A stretch of DNA of 64,000 nt from Clavelina lepadiformis (Eukaryota > Chordata > Ascidiacea > Aplousobranchia > Clavelinidae): assembly GCF_947623445.1 (NCBI RefSeq), contig NC_135243.1, forward strand, positions 14,324,501 through 14,388,500. The letters are read 5' to 3'. Shown piece by piece: positions 1 through 14,200 of the stretch (position 1 is the stretch's first letter; the number at the start of each line of letters is the position of its first letter). The translations under genes and the position numbers were made by a program. The notes beneath the pieces were generated by a model, which was not told the origin of the DNA, did not search any database, and saw only the letters and a list, made by a program, of their open reading frames with translations.

Positions 1-196
1 ACAAGGCACTCTTTAGGACTTTTATAACTAATGTATAGTGCAAATGTTTTAGTTAAGTTCTTTTAACGATAACGGACAAACCTTTTATTGGTTAACTGTT
101 ATACTTTTATTATTTACTTATTAGACTCTAATAGACATTTTGAGAGCCGTTAGAACTTTTTGCAATGTGAATTAAACATTTGGCACCATATAGTTC
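1..196. repeat. Representative satellite monomer with two short inverted repeats
   Basis: This is the first full monomer in the window. It contains a 5-bp inverted repeat GTTAA/TTAAC (52-56 and 63-67, 6-nt loop), the palindrome GTTAAC at 91-96, and a second inverted repeat AATGT/ACATT (164-168 and 176-180, 7-nt loop). These are kept in most monomers across the array. Such short dyads are common in AT-rich satellites and may only reflect composition. No match to the mammalian CENP-B box is visible. Confidence 0.8.
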
Positions 197-1176
197 ACAA
201 GGTACTTTTTAGGACCTATATAACTAATGTATAGTGCAAATGTTTTAGTTAAGTTCTTTTAACGATTACAGACAAACCTTTTATTGGTTAACTGTTATAC
301 TTTTATTATTTACTTATTAGACTCTAATAAACATTTTGAGACCCGTTAAAGCTTTGTGCAATTTGAATTAAACATTTGGCACCATATAGTTCAAAAGGCA
401 CTTTTTAGGACCTATATAATTATTGTATAGTGCAAATGTTTTAGTTAAGTTGTTTTAACGATAACAGACAAACCTTTTATTGGTTAACTGTTATACTTTT
501 ATTATTTACTTATTAGACTCTAATAAACATTTTGAGACCCGTTAAAACTTTTTGCAATTTGAATTAAACATTTTGCACCATAGAGTTCACAAGGCACTTT
601 TTAGGACCTATATAACTATTGTATAGTGCAAATGTTTTAGTTAAGTTCTTTTAACGATAACAGACAAACCTTTTATTGGTTAACTGTTATACTTTTATAA
701 TGTACTTATTAAACTCTAATAGACATTTTGACACCCGTTAAAACTTTTTGCAATGTGAATTAAACATTTGGCACCATATAGTTCACAAGGTACTTTTTAG
801 GACCTATATAACTAATGTATAGTGCAAATGTTTTAGTTAAGTTCTTTTAACGATAACAGACAAACCTTTTATTGGTTAACTGTTATACTGTTATTATTTA
901 CCTTTTAGACTCTAATAAACAATTTGAGACCCATCAGAACGTTTTGCAATGTGAATTAAACATTTGGCACCAAATAGTTCACAAGGCACTCTTTAGGACT
1001 TTTATAACTAATGTATAGTGCAAATGTTTTAGTTAAGTTCTTTTAACGATAACGGACAAACCTTTTATTGGTTAACTGTTATACTTTTATTATTTACTTA
1101 TTAGACTCTAATAGACATTTTGGGAGCCGTTAGAACTTTTTGCAATGTGAATTAAACATTTGGCACCATATAGTTC

Positions 1177-1372
1177 ACAAGGTACTTTTTAGGACCTATA
1201 TAACTAATGTATAGTGCAAATGTTTTAGTTAAGTTCTTTTAACCATTACAGACAAACCTTTTATTGGTTAACTGTTATACTTTTATTATTTACTTATTAG
1301 ACTCTAATAAACATTTTGAGACCCGTTAAAACTTTTTGCAATTTGAATTAAACATTTTGCACCATAGAGTTC
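1177..1372. repeat. Fusion monomer in version A (types 2 and 3 joined)
   Basis: The left part carries ggtacttt and the (c)attacag variant of one monomer type. The right part carries gttaaaac, cattttgcacc and tagagttctc of the next type. In versions C and D these belong to two successive monomers (39,138-39,725 and 44,231-44,818 hold three monomers where A holds two). The simplest reading is loss of one repeat by unequal exchange. Confidence 0.7.
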
Positions 1373-3526
1373 TCAAGGCACTTTTTAGGACCTATATAAC
1401 TATTGTATAGTGCAAATGTTTTAGTTAAGTTCTTTTAACGATAACAGACAAACCTTTTATTGGTTAACTGTTATACTTTTATTATTTACTTATTAAACTC
1501 TAATAGACATTTTGACACCCGTTAAAACTTTTTGCAATGTGAATTAAACATTTGGCACCATATAGTTCACAAGGTACTTTTTAGGACCTATATAACTAAT
1601 GTATAGTGCAAATGTTTTAGTTAAGTTCTTTTAACGATTACAGAGAAACCTTTTATTGGTTAACTGTTATACTTTTATTATTTACTTATTAGACTCTAAT
1701 AAACATTTTGAGACCCGTTAGAGCTTTTTGCAATTTGAATTGCACATTTGGCACCATATAGTTCACAAGGCACTTTTTAGTACCTATATAACTAATGTAT
1801 AGTGCAAATATTTTAGTTAAGTTATTTTAACGATAACAGACAAACCTTTTATTGGTTAACTGTTATACTTTTATTATTTACTTATTAGACTTTAATAAAC
1901 ATTTTGAGACCCGTTAGAACTTTTTGCAATGTGAATTAAACATTTGGCACCATATAGTTCACAAGGCACTTTTAAGGACCGATATAACTAATGTATAGTG
2001 CAAATGTTTTAGTTAAATTCTTTTAACGATAATAGACAAACCTTTTATTGGTTAACTGTTATACTTTCATTATTTACTTATTAGACTCTAATAAACATTT
2101 TGAGACCCGTTAGAACTTTTTGCAATGTGAATTAAACATTTGGCACCATATAGTTCACAAGGCACTTTTTAGGACCGATATAACTAATGTATAGTGCAAA
2201 TGTTTTAGTTAAGTTCTTTTAACGATTACAGACAAACCTTTTATTGGTTAACTGTTATACTTTTATCATTTACTTATTACAATGGAGTAAACATTTTGAA
2301 ACCCAATAGAACGTTTTGGATTTTGAATTAAACATTTGGCACCATATAGTTCACAAGGCACTTTTTAGGACCTTTATGACTAATGTATAGTGCAAATGTT
2401 TTAGTTAAATTCTTTTAACGATAACAGACAAACCTTTTATTGGTTAACTGTTATACTGTTATTATTTACCTTTCAGACTCTAATAAACAATTTGAGACCC
2501 ATTAGAACGTTTTGCAATGTGAATTAAACATTTGGCACCAAATAGTTCACAAGGCACTCTTTAGGACTTTTATAACTAATGTATAGTGCAAATGTTTTAG
2601 TTAAGTTCTTTTAACGATAACGGACAAACCTTTTATTGGTTAACTGTTATACTATTATTATTTACTTATTAGACTCTAATAGACATTTTGAGACCCGTTA
2701 GAACTTTTTGCAATGTGAATTAAACATTTGGCACCATATACTTCACAAGGCACTTTTTAGGACCTATATAACTAATGTATAGTGCAAATGTTTTAGTTAA
2801 GTTCTTTTAACGATAACAGACAAACCTTTTGTTGGTTAACTGTTATACTTTTATTATTTACATAATGGACTCTAATAAACATTTTGAGACCCGTTAGAAC
2901 TTTTTGCAATGTGAATTAAACATTTTGCACCATAGAGTTCACAAGGCACTTTTTAGGACCTTTATAGCTAATGTAAAGTGAAAATGTTTTAGTTAAGTTC
3001 TTTTCACGATAACAGACAAACCTTTTTTGGTTAACTGTTATACTTTTATCATTTACCTATTAGACTCTAATAAACATTTAGAGATCCTATAGAACTTTTT
3101 GCAATGTGAATTAAACATTTGGCACCATATAGTTCCCAAGGCACTTTTTAGTACCTATAAAACTAATGTATAGTGCAAATGTTTTAGTTAAGTTTTTTTC
3201 ACGATAACAGACAAACCTTTTGTTGGTTAACTGTTATACTTTTATCATTTACCTATTAGACTCTAATAAACATTTTGAGAACCTATAGAACTTTTTGCAA
3301 TGTGAATTAAACATTTGGCACCATATAGTTCACAAGGCACTTTTTAGTATCTATATAACTAATGTATAGTGCAAATGTTTTAGTTAAGTTCTTTTAACGA
3401 TAGCAGACAAACCTTTTTTGGTTAACTGTTATACTTTTATCATTTACCTATTAGACTCTAATAAACATTTAGAGATCCTATAGAACTTTTTGCAATGTGA
3501 ATTAAACATTTGGCACCATATGGTTC

Positions 3527-4300
3527 ACAAGGCACTTTTTAGGACCTATATAACTAATGTATAGTGCAAATGTTTTAGTTAAGTTCTTTTAACGATAGCA
3601 GACAAACCTTTTTTGGTTAACTGTTATACTTTAATCATTTACCTATTAGACTCTAATAAACATTTAGAGATCCTATAGAACTTTTTGCAATTTGAATTAA
3701 ACATTTGGCACCATATAGTTCACAAGGCACTTTTTAGTACCTATATAACTAATGTATAGTGCAAATGTTTTAGTTAAGTTCTTTTCACGATAACAGACAA
3801 ACCTTTTGTTGGTTAACTGTTAAACTTTTATTACTTATTAGACTTTAATAAATATTTTGAGACCCGATAAAACTTTTTGCAATGTGAATTATACATTTGG
3901 CACCATATAGTTCACAAGGCACTTTTTAGGACCTATATAACTAATGTATAGTGCAAATGTTTTAGTTAAGTTCTTTTAACGATAGCAGACAAACCTTTTT
4001 TGGTTAACTGTTATACTTTAATCATTTACCTATTAGACTCTAATAAACATTTAGAGATCCTATAGAACTTTTTGCAATTTGAATTAAACATTTGGCACCA
4101 TATAGTTCACAAGGCACTTTTTAGTACCTATATAACTAATGTATAGTGCAAATGTTTTAGTTAAGTTCTTTTCACGATAACAGACAAACCTTTTGTTGGT
4201 TAACTGTTAAACTTTTATTACTTATTAGACTTTAATAAATATTTTGAGACCCGATAAAACTTTTTGCAATGTGAATTATACATTTGGCACCATATAGTTC
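3527..4300. repeat. Tandem duplication of a 387-bp satellite dimer (version A)
   Basis: A two-monomer block (a gatagcag/tagagatcc monomer followed by a gttaaac/attacttattag/attatac monomer) occurs at 3,527-3,913 and again at 3,914-4,300. Each copy is 387 bp, five less than two full monomers, because both monomers carry small deletions. The same double block is at 20,160-20,933 in version B. Version C shows only one copy near 41,880-42,260. Confidence 0.8.
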
Positions 4301-7300
4301 ACAAGGCACTTTTTAGGACCTATATAACTAATGTATAGTGCAAATGTTTTAGTTAAGTTGTTTTAACGATAACAGACAAACCTTTTATTGGTTAACTGTT
4401 ATACTTTTATTATTTACTTATTAGACTCTAATAAACATTTTGAGACCCGTTAGAACTTTTTGCAATGTGAATTAAACATTTGGCACCATATAGTTCACAA
4501 GGTACTTTTTAGGACCTATATAACTAATGTATAGTGCAAATATTTTAGTTAAGTTGTTTTAACGATAACAGACAAACCTTTTATTGGTTAACCGTTATAC
4601 TTTTTTTATTTACTTAATAGACTCTTATAAACATTTTGAGACCCGTTAGAGTTTTTTGCAATGTGAATTAAACATTTGGCACCATATACTTCACAAGGCA
4701 CTTTTTAGGACCTTTATAACTAATGTATAGTGCAAATGTTTTAGTTAAGTTCCTTTCACGATAACAGACAAACCTTTTGTTGGTTAACTGTTATACTTTT
4801 ATTACTTATTAGACTCTAATAAATATTTTGAGACCCGATAAAACTTTTTGCAATGTGAATTAAACATTTGGCACCATATAGTTCACAAGGCACTTTTTAA
4901 GACCTATATAACTAATGTATAGTGCAAATGCTTTAGTTAAGTTCTTTTAACGATAACAGACAAACCTTTTATTGGTTAACTGTTATACTTTCATTATTTA
5001 CTTATTAGACTCTAATAAACATTTTGAGACCCGTTAGAACTTTTTGCAATGTGAATTAAACATTTGGCACCATATAGTTCACAAGGCACTTTTTAGGACC
5101 TATATAACTAATGTATAGTGCAAATGTTTTAGTTAAGTTCTTTTAACGATAACAGACAAACCTTTTATTGGTTAAATGTGATACTTTCAATAATTACTCA
5201 ATAGACTCTAATAAACATTTTGAGACCCGTTAGAACTTTTTGCAATGTGAATTAAACATTTGGTACCATATAGTTCATAAGGCACTTTTTAGGATCTATA
5301 TAACTAATGTATAGTGCAAATGTTTTAGTTAAGTTCTTTTAGCGATAACAGACAAACATTTTATTGGTTAACTGTTATACTTTTAATATTTACTTATTAG
5401 AATCTAATAAACATTTTGAGACCCGTTAGAGCTTTTTGCAATGTGAATTAAACATTTGGCACCATATAGTTCACAAGGCACTTTTTAGGACCTATATCAC
5501 TAATGTATAGTGCAAATGTTTTAGTTAAGTTCTTTTAACGATTACAGACAAACCTTTTATTGGTTAACTGTTATACTTTTATTATTTACTTATTAGACTC
5601 TAATAAACATTTTGAGACCCGTTAAAACTTTTTGCAATTTGAATTAAACATTTGGCACCATATAGTTCACAAGGCACTTTTTAGGACCTATATAACTAAT
5701 GTATAGTGCAAATATTTTAGTTAAGTTCTTTTAACGATAACAGACAAACCTTTTATTGGTTAAATGTGATACTTTCAATAATTACTCAATAGACTCTAAT
5801 AAACATTTTGAGACCCGTTAGAACTTTTTGCAATGTAAATTAAACATTTGGTACCATATAGTTCATAAGGCACTTTTTAGGATCTATATAACTAATGTAT
5901 AGTGCAAATGTTTTAGTTAAGTTCTTTTCACGATAACAGACAAACCTTTTATTGGTTAACTGTTATACTTTTAATATTTACTTATTAGAATCTAATAAAC
6001 ATTTTGAGACCCGTTAGAGCTTTTTGCAATGTGAATTAAACATTTGGCACCATATAGTTCACAAGGCACTTTTTAGGACCTATATAACTAATGTATAGTG
6101 CAAATGTTTTAGTTAAGTTCTTTTAACGATTACAGACAAACCTTTTATTGGTTAACTGTTATACTTTTATTATTTACTTATTAGATTCTAATAAACATTT
6201 TGAGACCCGTTAAAACTTTTTGCAATTTGAATTAAACATTTGGCACCATGTAGTTCACAAGGCACTTTTTAGGACCTATATAACTAATGTATAGTGCAAA
6301 TATTTTAGTTAAGTTGTTTTAACGATAACAGACAAACCTTTTATTGGTTAACTGTTATACTTTTATTATTTACTTATTAGACTCTAATAAACATTTTGAG
6401 ACCCGTTAGAACTTTTTGCAATGTGAATTAAACATTTGGCACCATATAGTTCACAAGGTACTTTTTAGGACCTATATAACTAATGTATAGTGCAAATATT
6501 TTAGTTAAGTTGTTTTAACGATAACAGACAAACCTTTTATTGGTTAACCGTTATACTCTTTTTATTTACTTAATAGACTCTTATAAACATTTTGAGACCC
6601 GTTAGAACTTTTTGCAATGTGAATTAAACATTTGGCACCATATACTTCACAAGGCACTTTTTAGGACCTTTATAACTAATGTATAGTGCAAATGTTTTAG
6701 TTAAGTTCTTTTCACGATAACAGACAAACCTTTTGTTGGTTAACTGTTATACTTTTATTACTTATTAGACTCTAATAAATATTTTGAGACCCGATAAAAC
6801 TTTTTGCAATGTGAATTAAACATTTGGCACCATATAGTTCACAAGGCACTTTTTAAGACCTATATAACTAATGTATAGTGCAATAATTTTAGTTAAGTTG
6901 TTTTAACGATAACAGACAAACCTTTTATTGGTTAACTGTTATACTTTTATTATTTACTTATTAGACTCTAATAAACATTTTGAGACCCGTTAGAACTTTT
7001 TGCAATGTGAATTAAACATTTGGCACCATATAGTTCACAAGGTACTTTTTAGGACCTATATAACTAATGTATAGTGCAAATATTTTAGTTAAGTTGTTTT
7101 AACGATAACAGACAAACCTTTTATTGGTTAACCGTTATACTTTTTTTATTTACTTAATAGACTCTTATAAACATTTTGAGACCCGTTAGAGTTTTTTGCA
7201 ATGTGAATTAAACATTTGGCACCATATACTTCACAAGGCACTTTTTAGGACCTTTATAACTAATGTATAGTGCAAATGTTTTAGTTAAGTTCTTTTCACG

Positions 7301-8290
7301 ATAACAGACAAACCTTTTGTTGGTTAACTGTTATACTTTTATTACTTATTAGACTCTAATAAATATTTTGAGACCCGATAAAACTTTTTGCAATGTGAAT
7401 TAAACATTTGGCACCATATAGTTCACAAGGCACTTTTTAAGACCTATATAACTAATGTATAGTGCAAATGCTTTAGTTAAGTTCTTTTAACGATAACAGA
7501 CAAACCTTTTATTGGTTAACTGTTATACTTTTATTATTTACTTATTAGACTCTAATAAACATTTTGAGACCCGTTAGAACTTTTTGCAATGTGAATTAAA
7601 CATTTGGCACCATATAGTTCACAAGGCACTTTTTAGGACCTATATAACTAATGTATAGTGCAAATGTTTTAGTTAAGTTCTTTTAACGATAACAGACAAA
7701 CCTTTTATTGGTTAAATGTGATACTTTCAATAATTACTCAATAGACTCTAATAAACATTTTGAGACCCGTTAGAACTTTTTGCAATGTGAATTAAACATT
7801 TGGTACCATATAGTTCATAAGGCACTTTTTAGGATCTATATAACTAATGTATAGTGCAAATGTTTTAGTTAAGTTCTTTTAGCGATAACAGACAAACATT
7901 TTATTGGTTAACTGTTATACTTTTAATATTTACTTATTAGAATCTAATAAACATTTTGAGACCCGTTAGAGCTTTTTGCAATGTGAATTAAACATTTGGC
8001 ACCATATAGTTCACAAGGCACTTTTTAGGACCTATATCACTAATGTATAGTGCAAATGTTTTAGTTAAGTTCTTTTAACGATTACAGACAAACCTTTTAT
8101 TGGTTAACTGTTATACTTTTATTATTTACTTATTAGACTCTAATAAACATTTTGAGACCCGTTAAAACTTTTTGCAATTTGAATTAAACATTTGGCACCA
8201 TATAGTTCACAAGGCACTTTTTAGGACCTATATAACTAATGTATAGTGCAAATATTTTAGTTAAGTTCTTTTAACGATAACAGACAAACC
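4301..8290. repeat. 13-monomer (2,540-bp) tandem duplication inside version A
   Basis: The block starting at 4,301 is repeated from 6,841 at an offset of 2,540 bp, shown by the rare accgttatac variant at 4,591 and 7,131 and by atatcactaatg and ttaaatgtgatac variants in the same order. The match runs to about 5,750/8,290, where the two copies take different variants. A third, slightly different accgttatac monomer lies near 6,546, so smaller repeats are nested within. Confidence 0.75.
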
Positions 8291-11200
8291 TTTTATTGGT
8301 TAACTGTTATACTTTTTTTATTTACTTATTAGACTCTAATAAACATTTTGAGACCCGTTAGAACTTTTTGCAATGTGAATTAAACATTTGGCACCATATA
8401 GTTCACAAGGCACTTTTTAGGACCTATATAGCTAATGTAAAGTGCAAATGTTTTAGTTAAGTTCTTTTCACGATAACAGACAAATCTTTTGTTGGTTAAC
8501 TGTTATACTTTTATTACTTATTAGACTGTAATAAATATTTTGAGACCCGATAGAACTTTTTGCAATGTGAATTAAACATTTGGCACCATATAGTTCACGA
8601 GGCACTTTTTAGGACCTATGTAACTAATGTATAGTGCAAATGTTTTAGTTAAGTTATTTTAACGATAACAGACAAACCTTTTATTGGTTAACTGTTATAC
8701 TTTTCTTATTTACTTATTAGACTCTAATAAACATTTTGAGACCCGTTAGAACTTTTTGCAATTTGAATTAAACATTTGGCACCATATAGTTCATAAGGCA
8801 CTTTTTAGGACCTTTATAACTAATGTATAATGCAAATGTTTTAGTTAAGTTCTTTTAACGATAACAGACAAACCTTATATTGGTTAACTGTTATACTTTT
8901 ATTATTTACTTATTAGACTCTAATAAACATTTTGAGACCAGTAAGAACTTTTTGCAATTTGAATTAAACATTTGGCACCATATAGTTCACGATGCACTTT
9001 TTAGGACCTATATAACTAATGTATAGTGCAAATGTTTTAGTTAAGTTTTTTTAACGATAACAGACAAACCTTTTATTGGTTAACTGTTATACTTTTATTA
9101 TTTACTTATTAGCCTCTAATAAACATTTTGAGACCCGTTAGAACTTTTTGCAATTTGAATTAAACATTTGGCACCATATAGTTCACAAGGCACTTTTTAG
9201 GACCTTTATAACTAATGTATAGTGCAAATGTTTTAGTTAAATTGTTTTAACGATAACAGACAAACCTTTTATTGGTTAACTGTTATGCTTTCATTATTTA
9301 CTTATTAGCCTCTAATAAACATTTTGAGACCCGTTAGAGCTTTTTGCAATGTGAATTAAACATTTTGCACCATATAGTTCACAAGGCACTTTTTAGGAGC
9401 TATATAACTAATGTATAGTGCAAATGTTTTAGTTAAGTTCGTTTAACGATAACAGACAAACCTTTTATTGGTTAACTGTTATACTTTTATTATTTATTTA
9501 TTAGACTCTAATAAACATTTTGAGACCCTATAGAATTTTTTTCAATGTGAATTAAACATTTGGCACCATATAGTTCACAAGGTACTTTTTAGGACCTATA
9601 TAACTAATGTATAGTGCAAATGTTTTAGTTAAGTTCTTTTAACGATAACAGACAAACCTTTTATTGGTTAAATGTGATACTTTTAATTATTACTCATTAG
9701 ACTCTAATAAACATTTTGAGACCCATTTGAACTTTTTGCAATGTGAATTAAACATTTGGCACCGTATTGTTCACAAGGCACTTTTTAGGACCTATATAAC
9801 TAATGTATAGTGCAATTGTTTCAGTTAGGTTCTTTTAACGATAACAGACAAACCTTTTATTGTTTAACTGTTATACTTTTATTATTTACTTATTAGCTTC
9901 TAATAAACATTTTGATACCCGTTAGAACTTTTTGCAATTTGAATTAAACATTTGGCACCATATACTTCCCAAGGCAGTTTTTAGGACCTATATAACTAAT
10001 GTATAGTGCAATTGTTTCAGTTAGGTTCTTTTAACGATAACAGACAAACCTTTTATTGTTTAACTGTTATACTTTTATTATTTACTTATTAGCCTTTAAT
10101 AAACATTTTGAGACCCGTTAGAACTTTTTGCAATGTAAATTGCACATTTGGCACCATATAGTTCACAAGGCACTTTTTAGGACCTATATAACTAATGTAT
10201 AGTGCAAATGTTTTAGTTAAGTTCTTTTAACGATAACGGACATACCTTTTATTGGTTAACTGTTATACTTTTATCATTTACATATTACAATGGAATAAAC
10301 ATTTTGAGACCCTACAGAACTTTTTGCAATGTGAATTGAACATTTGGCACCATATAGTTCACGATGCACTTTTTAGGACCTATATAACTAATGTATAGTG
10401 CAAATGTTTTAGTTAAGTTCTTTTAACGATAACAGACAAACCTTTTATTGGTTAACTGTTATACTTTTATTATTTACTTATTAGACTCTAATAAACATTT
10501 TGAGACCCGTTAGAACTTTTTGCAATGTGAATTAAACATTTGGCACCATATAGTTCACAAGGCACATTTAGGACCTATATAACTAATGTATAGTGCAATT
10601 GTTTTAGTTAAGTTCTTTTAACGATAACGGACAAACATTTTATTGTTTAACTGTTATACTTTTATCATTTACTTATTACAAACTAATAAACATTTTGAGA
10701 CCTTATAGAACTTTTTGCAATGTAAATTAAGCATTTGGCACCATATAGTTCACAATGCACTTTTTAGGACCTATATAACTAATGTATAGTGCAAATGTTT
10801 TAGTTAAGTTCTTTTAACGATAACAGGAAAACCTTTTATTGGTTAACTGTTATACTTTTTGCATTTACTTATTAGCCTCTAATAAACATTTTGAGACCCG
10901 AAAGAAGTTTTTGCAATTTGAATTAAACATTTGGCACCATATAGTTCACGAGGCACTTTTTAGGAGCTATATAACTAATGTATAGTGCAAATGTTTTAGT
11001 TAAGTTCTTTTAACGATAACGGACAAACCTTTTATTGGTTAACTGTTATACTTTTATCATTTACTTATTACAATGGAGTAAACATTTTGAGACCCTATAG
11101 AACTTTTTGGATTTTGAATTAAACATTTGGCACCATATAGTTCACAAGGCACTTTTTAGGACCTATATGACTAATGTATAGTGGAAATGTTTTAGTTAAG

Positions 11201-14200
11201 TTCTTTTAACGATAACAGACAAACCTTTTATTGGTTAACTGTTATACTTTTATTATTTACCTTTTAAACTCTAATAAACAATTTGAGACCCGTTAGAACG
11301 TTTTGCAATTTGAATTAAACATTTGGCACCATATAGTTCACAAGGCACTCTTTAGGACTTTTATAACTAATGTATAGTGCAAATGTTTTAGTTAAGTTCT
11401 TTTAACGATAACGGACAAACCTTTTATTGGTTAACTGTTATACTTTTATCATTTACTTATTAGACTCTAATAAACATTTTGAGACCCGTTAGAACTTTTT
11501 GCAATGTGAATTAAACATTTGGCACCATATAGTTCACAAGGCACTTTTTTGGACCTTTATAACTAATGTATAGTGCAAATGTTTTAGTTAAGTTCTTTTA
11601 ACGATAACAGACAAAACTTTTATTGGTTAACTGTTATACTATTATTGTTTACTTATTTGACTCTAATAGACATTTTGACACCCGTTAGAACTTTTTGCAA
11701 TGTGAATTAAACATTTGGCACCATATAGTTCACAAGGTACTTTTTAGGACCATATAACTAATGTATAGTGCAAATGTTTTAGTTAAGTTCTTTTAACGAT
11801 TACAGACAAACCTTTTATTGGTTAACTGTTATACTTTTCTTATTTACTTAATAGACTCTAATAAACATTTTGAGACCCGTTAGAGCTTTTTGCAATTTGA
11901 ATTAAACATTTGGCACCATATAGTTCACAAGGCACTTTTTAGGACCTATATAACTAATGTATAGTGCAAAAATTTTAGTTAAGTTCTTTTAACGATAACA
12001 GACAAACCTTTTATTGGTTAACTGTTATACTTTTTTTATTTACTTATTAGACTCTAATAAACATTTTGAGACCCGTTAGAAGTTTTTGCAATGTGAATTA
12101 AACATTTGGCACAATAGAGTTCACAAGGCACTTTTTAGGACCTATATCACTAATGTATAGTGCAAATGTTTTAGTTAAGTTCTTTTAACGATAACAGACA
12201 AACCTTTTATTGGTTAACTGTTATACTTTTATTATTTACTTATTAGAGTCTAATAGACATTTTGAGAGCCGTTAGAACTTTTTGCAATGTGAATTGCACA
12301 TTTGGCACCATATAGTTCACAAGGTACTTTTTAGGACCTATATAACTAATGTGTAGTGCAAATGTTTTAGTTAAGTTCTTTTAACGATTACAGACAAACC
12401 TTTTATTGGTTAACTTTTATACTTTTCTTATTTACTTATTAGACTCTAATAAACATTTTGAGACCCGTTAGAGCTTTTTGCAAGTTGAATTAAACATTTG
12501 GCACCATATAGTTCACAAGGCACTTTTTAGGAGCTTTATAACTAATGTATAGTGCAAATATTTTAGTTAAGTTATTTTAACGATAACAGACAAATCTTTT
12601 ATTGGTTAACTGTTATACTTTTATTATTTACTTATTAGACTCTTATAAACATTTTGAGACCCGTTAGAACTTTTTGCAATGTGAATTAAACATTTGGCAC
12701 CATATAGTTCACAAGGCACTTTTTAGGACCTATATAACTAATGTATAGTGCAAATGTTTTAGTTAATTTCTTTTAACGATAACAGACAAACCTTTTTTGG
12801 TTAACTGTTATACTTTTATCATTTACCTATTAGACTCTAATAAACATTTTGAGATCCTATAGAACTTTTTGCAATGTGAATTAAACATTTGGCACCATAT
12901 AGTTCACAAGGCACTTTTTAGTACCTATATAACTAATGTATAGTGCAAATGTTTTAGTTAAGTTCTTTTAACGATAATAGACAAATCTTTTATTGGTTAA
13001 CTGTTATACTTTTATCATTTACTTATTAGACTCTAATAAACATTTTGAGACCCATTGGAACTTTTTGCAATGTGAATTAAACATTTGGCACCATATAGTT
13101 CACAAGGCACTTTTTAGGACCTATATAACTAATGTATAGTGCAAATGTTTTAGTTAAGTTCTTTTAACGATAACAAACAAACCTTTTATAGGTTAACTGT
13201 TATACTTTTATTATTTACATATTGGACTCTAATAAACATTTTGAGACCAGTTAGAACATTTTGCAATTTGAATTAAACATTTGGTACCATATAGTTCACA
13301 AGGCACTTTTTAGGACCTATATAACTAATGTATAGTGCAAATGTTTTAGTTAAGTTCTTTTAACGATAATAGACAAACCTTTTATTGGTTAACTGTTATA
13401 CTTTTATTATTTACTTAATATATTCTAATAAACATTTTGAGACGAGTTAGAACTTTTTGCAATGTGAATTAAACATTTGGCACCATATAGTTCACAAGGC
13501 ACTTTTTAGTACCTATATAACTAATGTATAGTGCAAATGTTTTAGTTTAGTTCTTTTAACGATGACAGACAAATCTTTTATTGGTTAATTGTTATACTTT
13601 TATCATTCACTTATTAGACTCTAATAAACAGTTTGAGACCCATTAGAACTTTTTGCAATGTGAATTGCACATTTGGCACCATATAGTTCACAAGGCACTT
13701 TTTAGGACCTATATAACTAATGTATAGTGCAAATGTTTTAGTTAAGTTCTTTTAACGATAACAGACAAACCTTTTATTGGTTAACTGTTATACTTTTATT
13801 GAATTATTTACTCATTAGACTCTAATAAACATTTTGACACCCGTTAGAACTTTTTGCAATGTGAATTGAACATTTGGCACCATATAGTTCACAAGGCACT
13901 TTTTAGGACCTATATAACTATTGTATAGTGCAAATGTTTTAGTTAAGTTCTTTTAACGATAACATACAAACCTTTTGTTAGTTAACTGTTATACTTTTAT
14001 CATTTACTTATTAGACTCTAATAAACGATTTGAGACCCTATAGCACTTTTTGCAATGTGAATTAAACATTTGGCACCATATAGTTCACAAGGCAATTTAT
14101 AGGACCTTATAACTAATGTATAGTGCAAATGTTTTAGTTAAGTTCTTTTAACGATAACGGACAAACCTTTTATTGGTTAACTGTTATACTTTTATCATTT

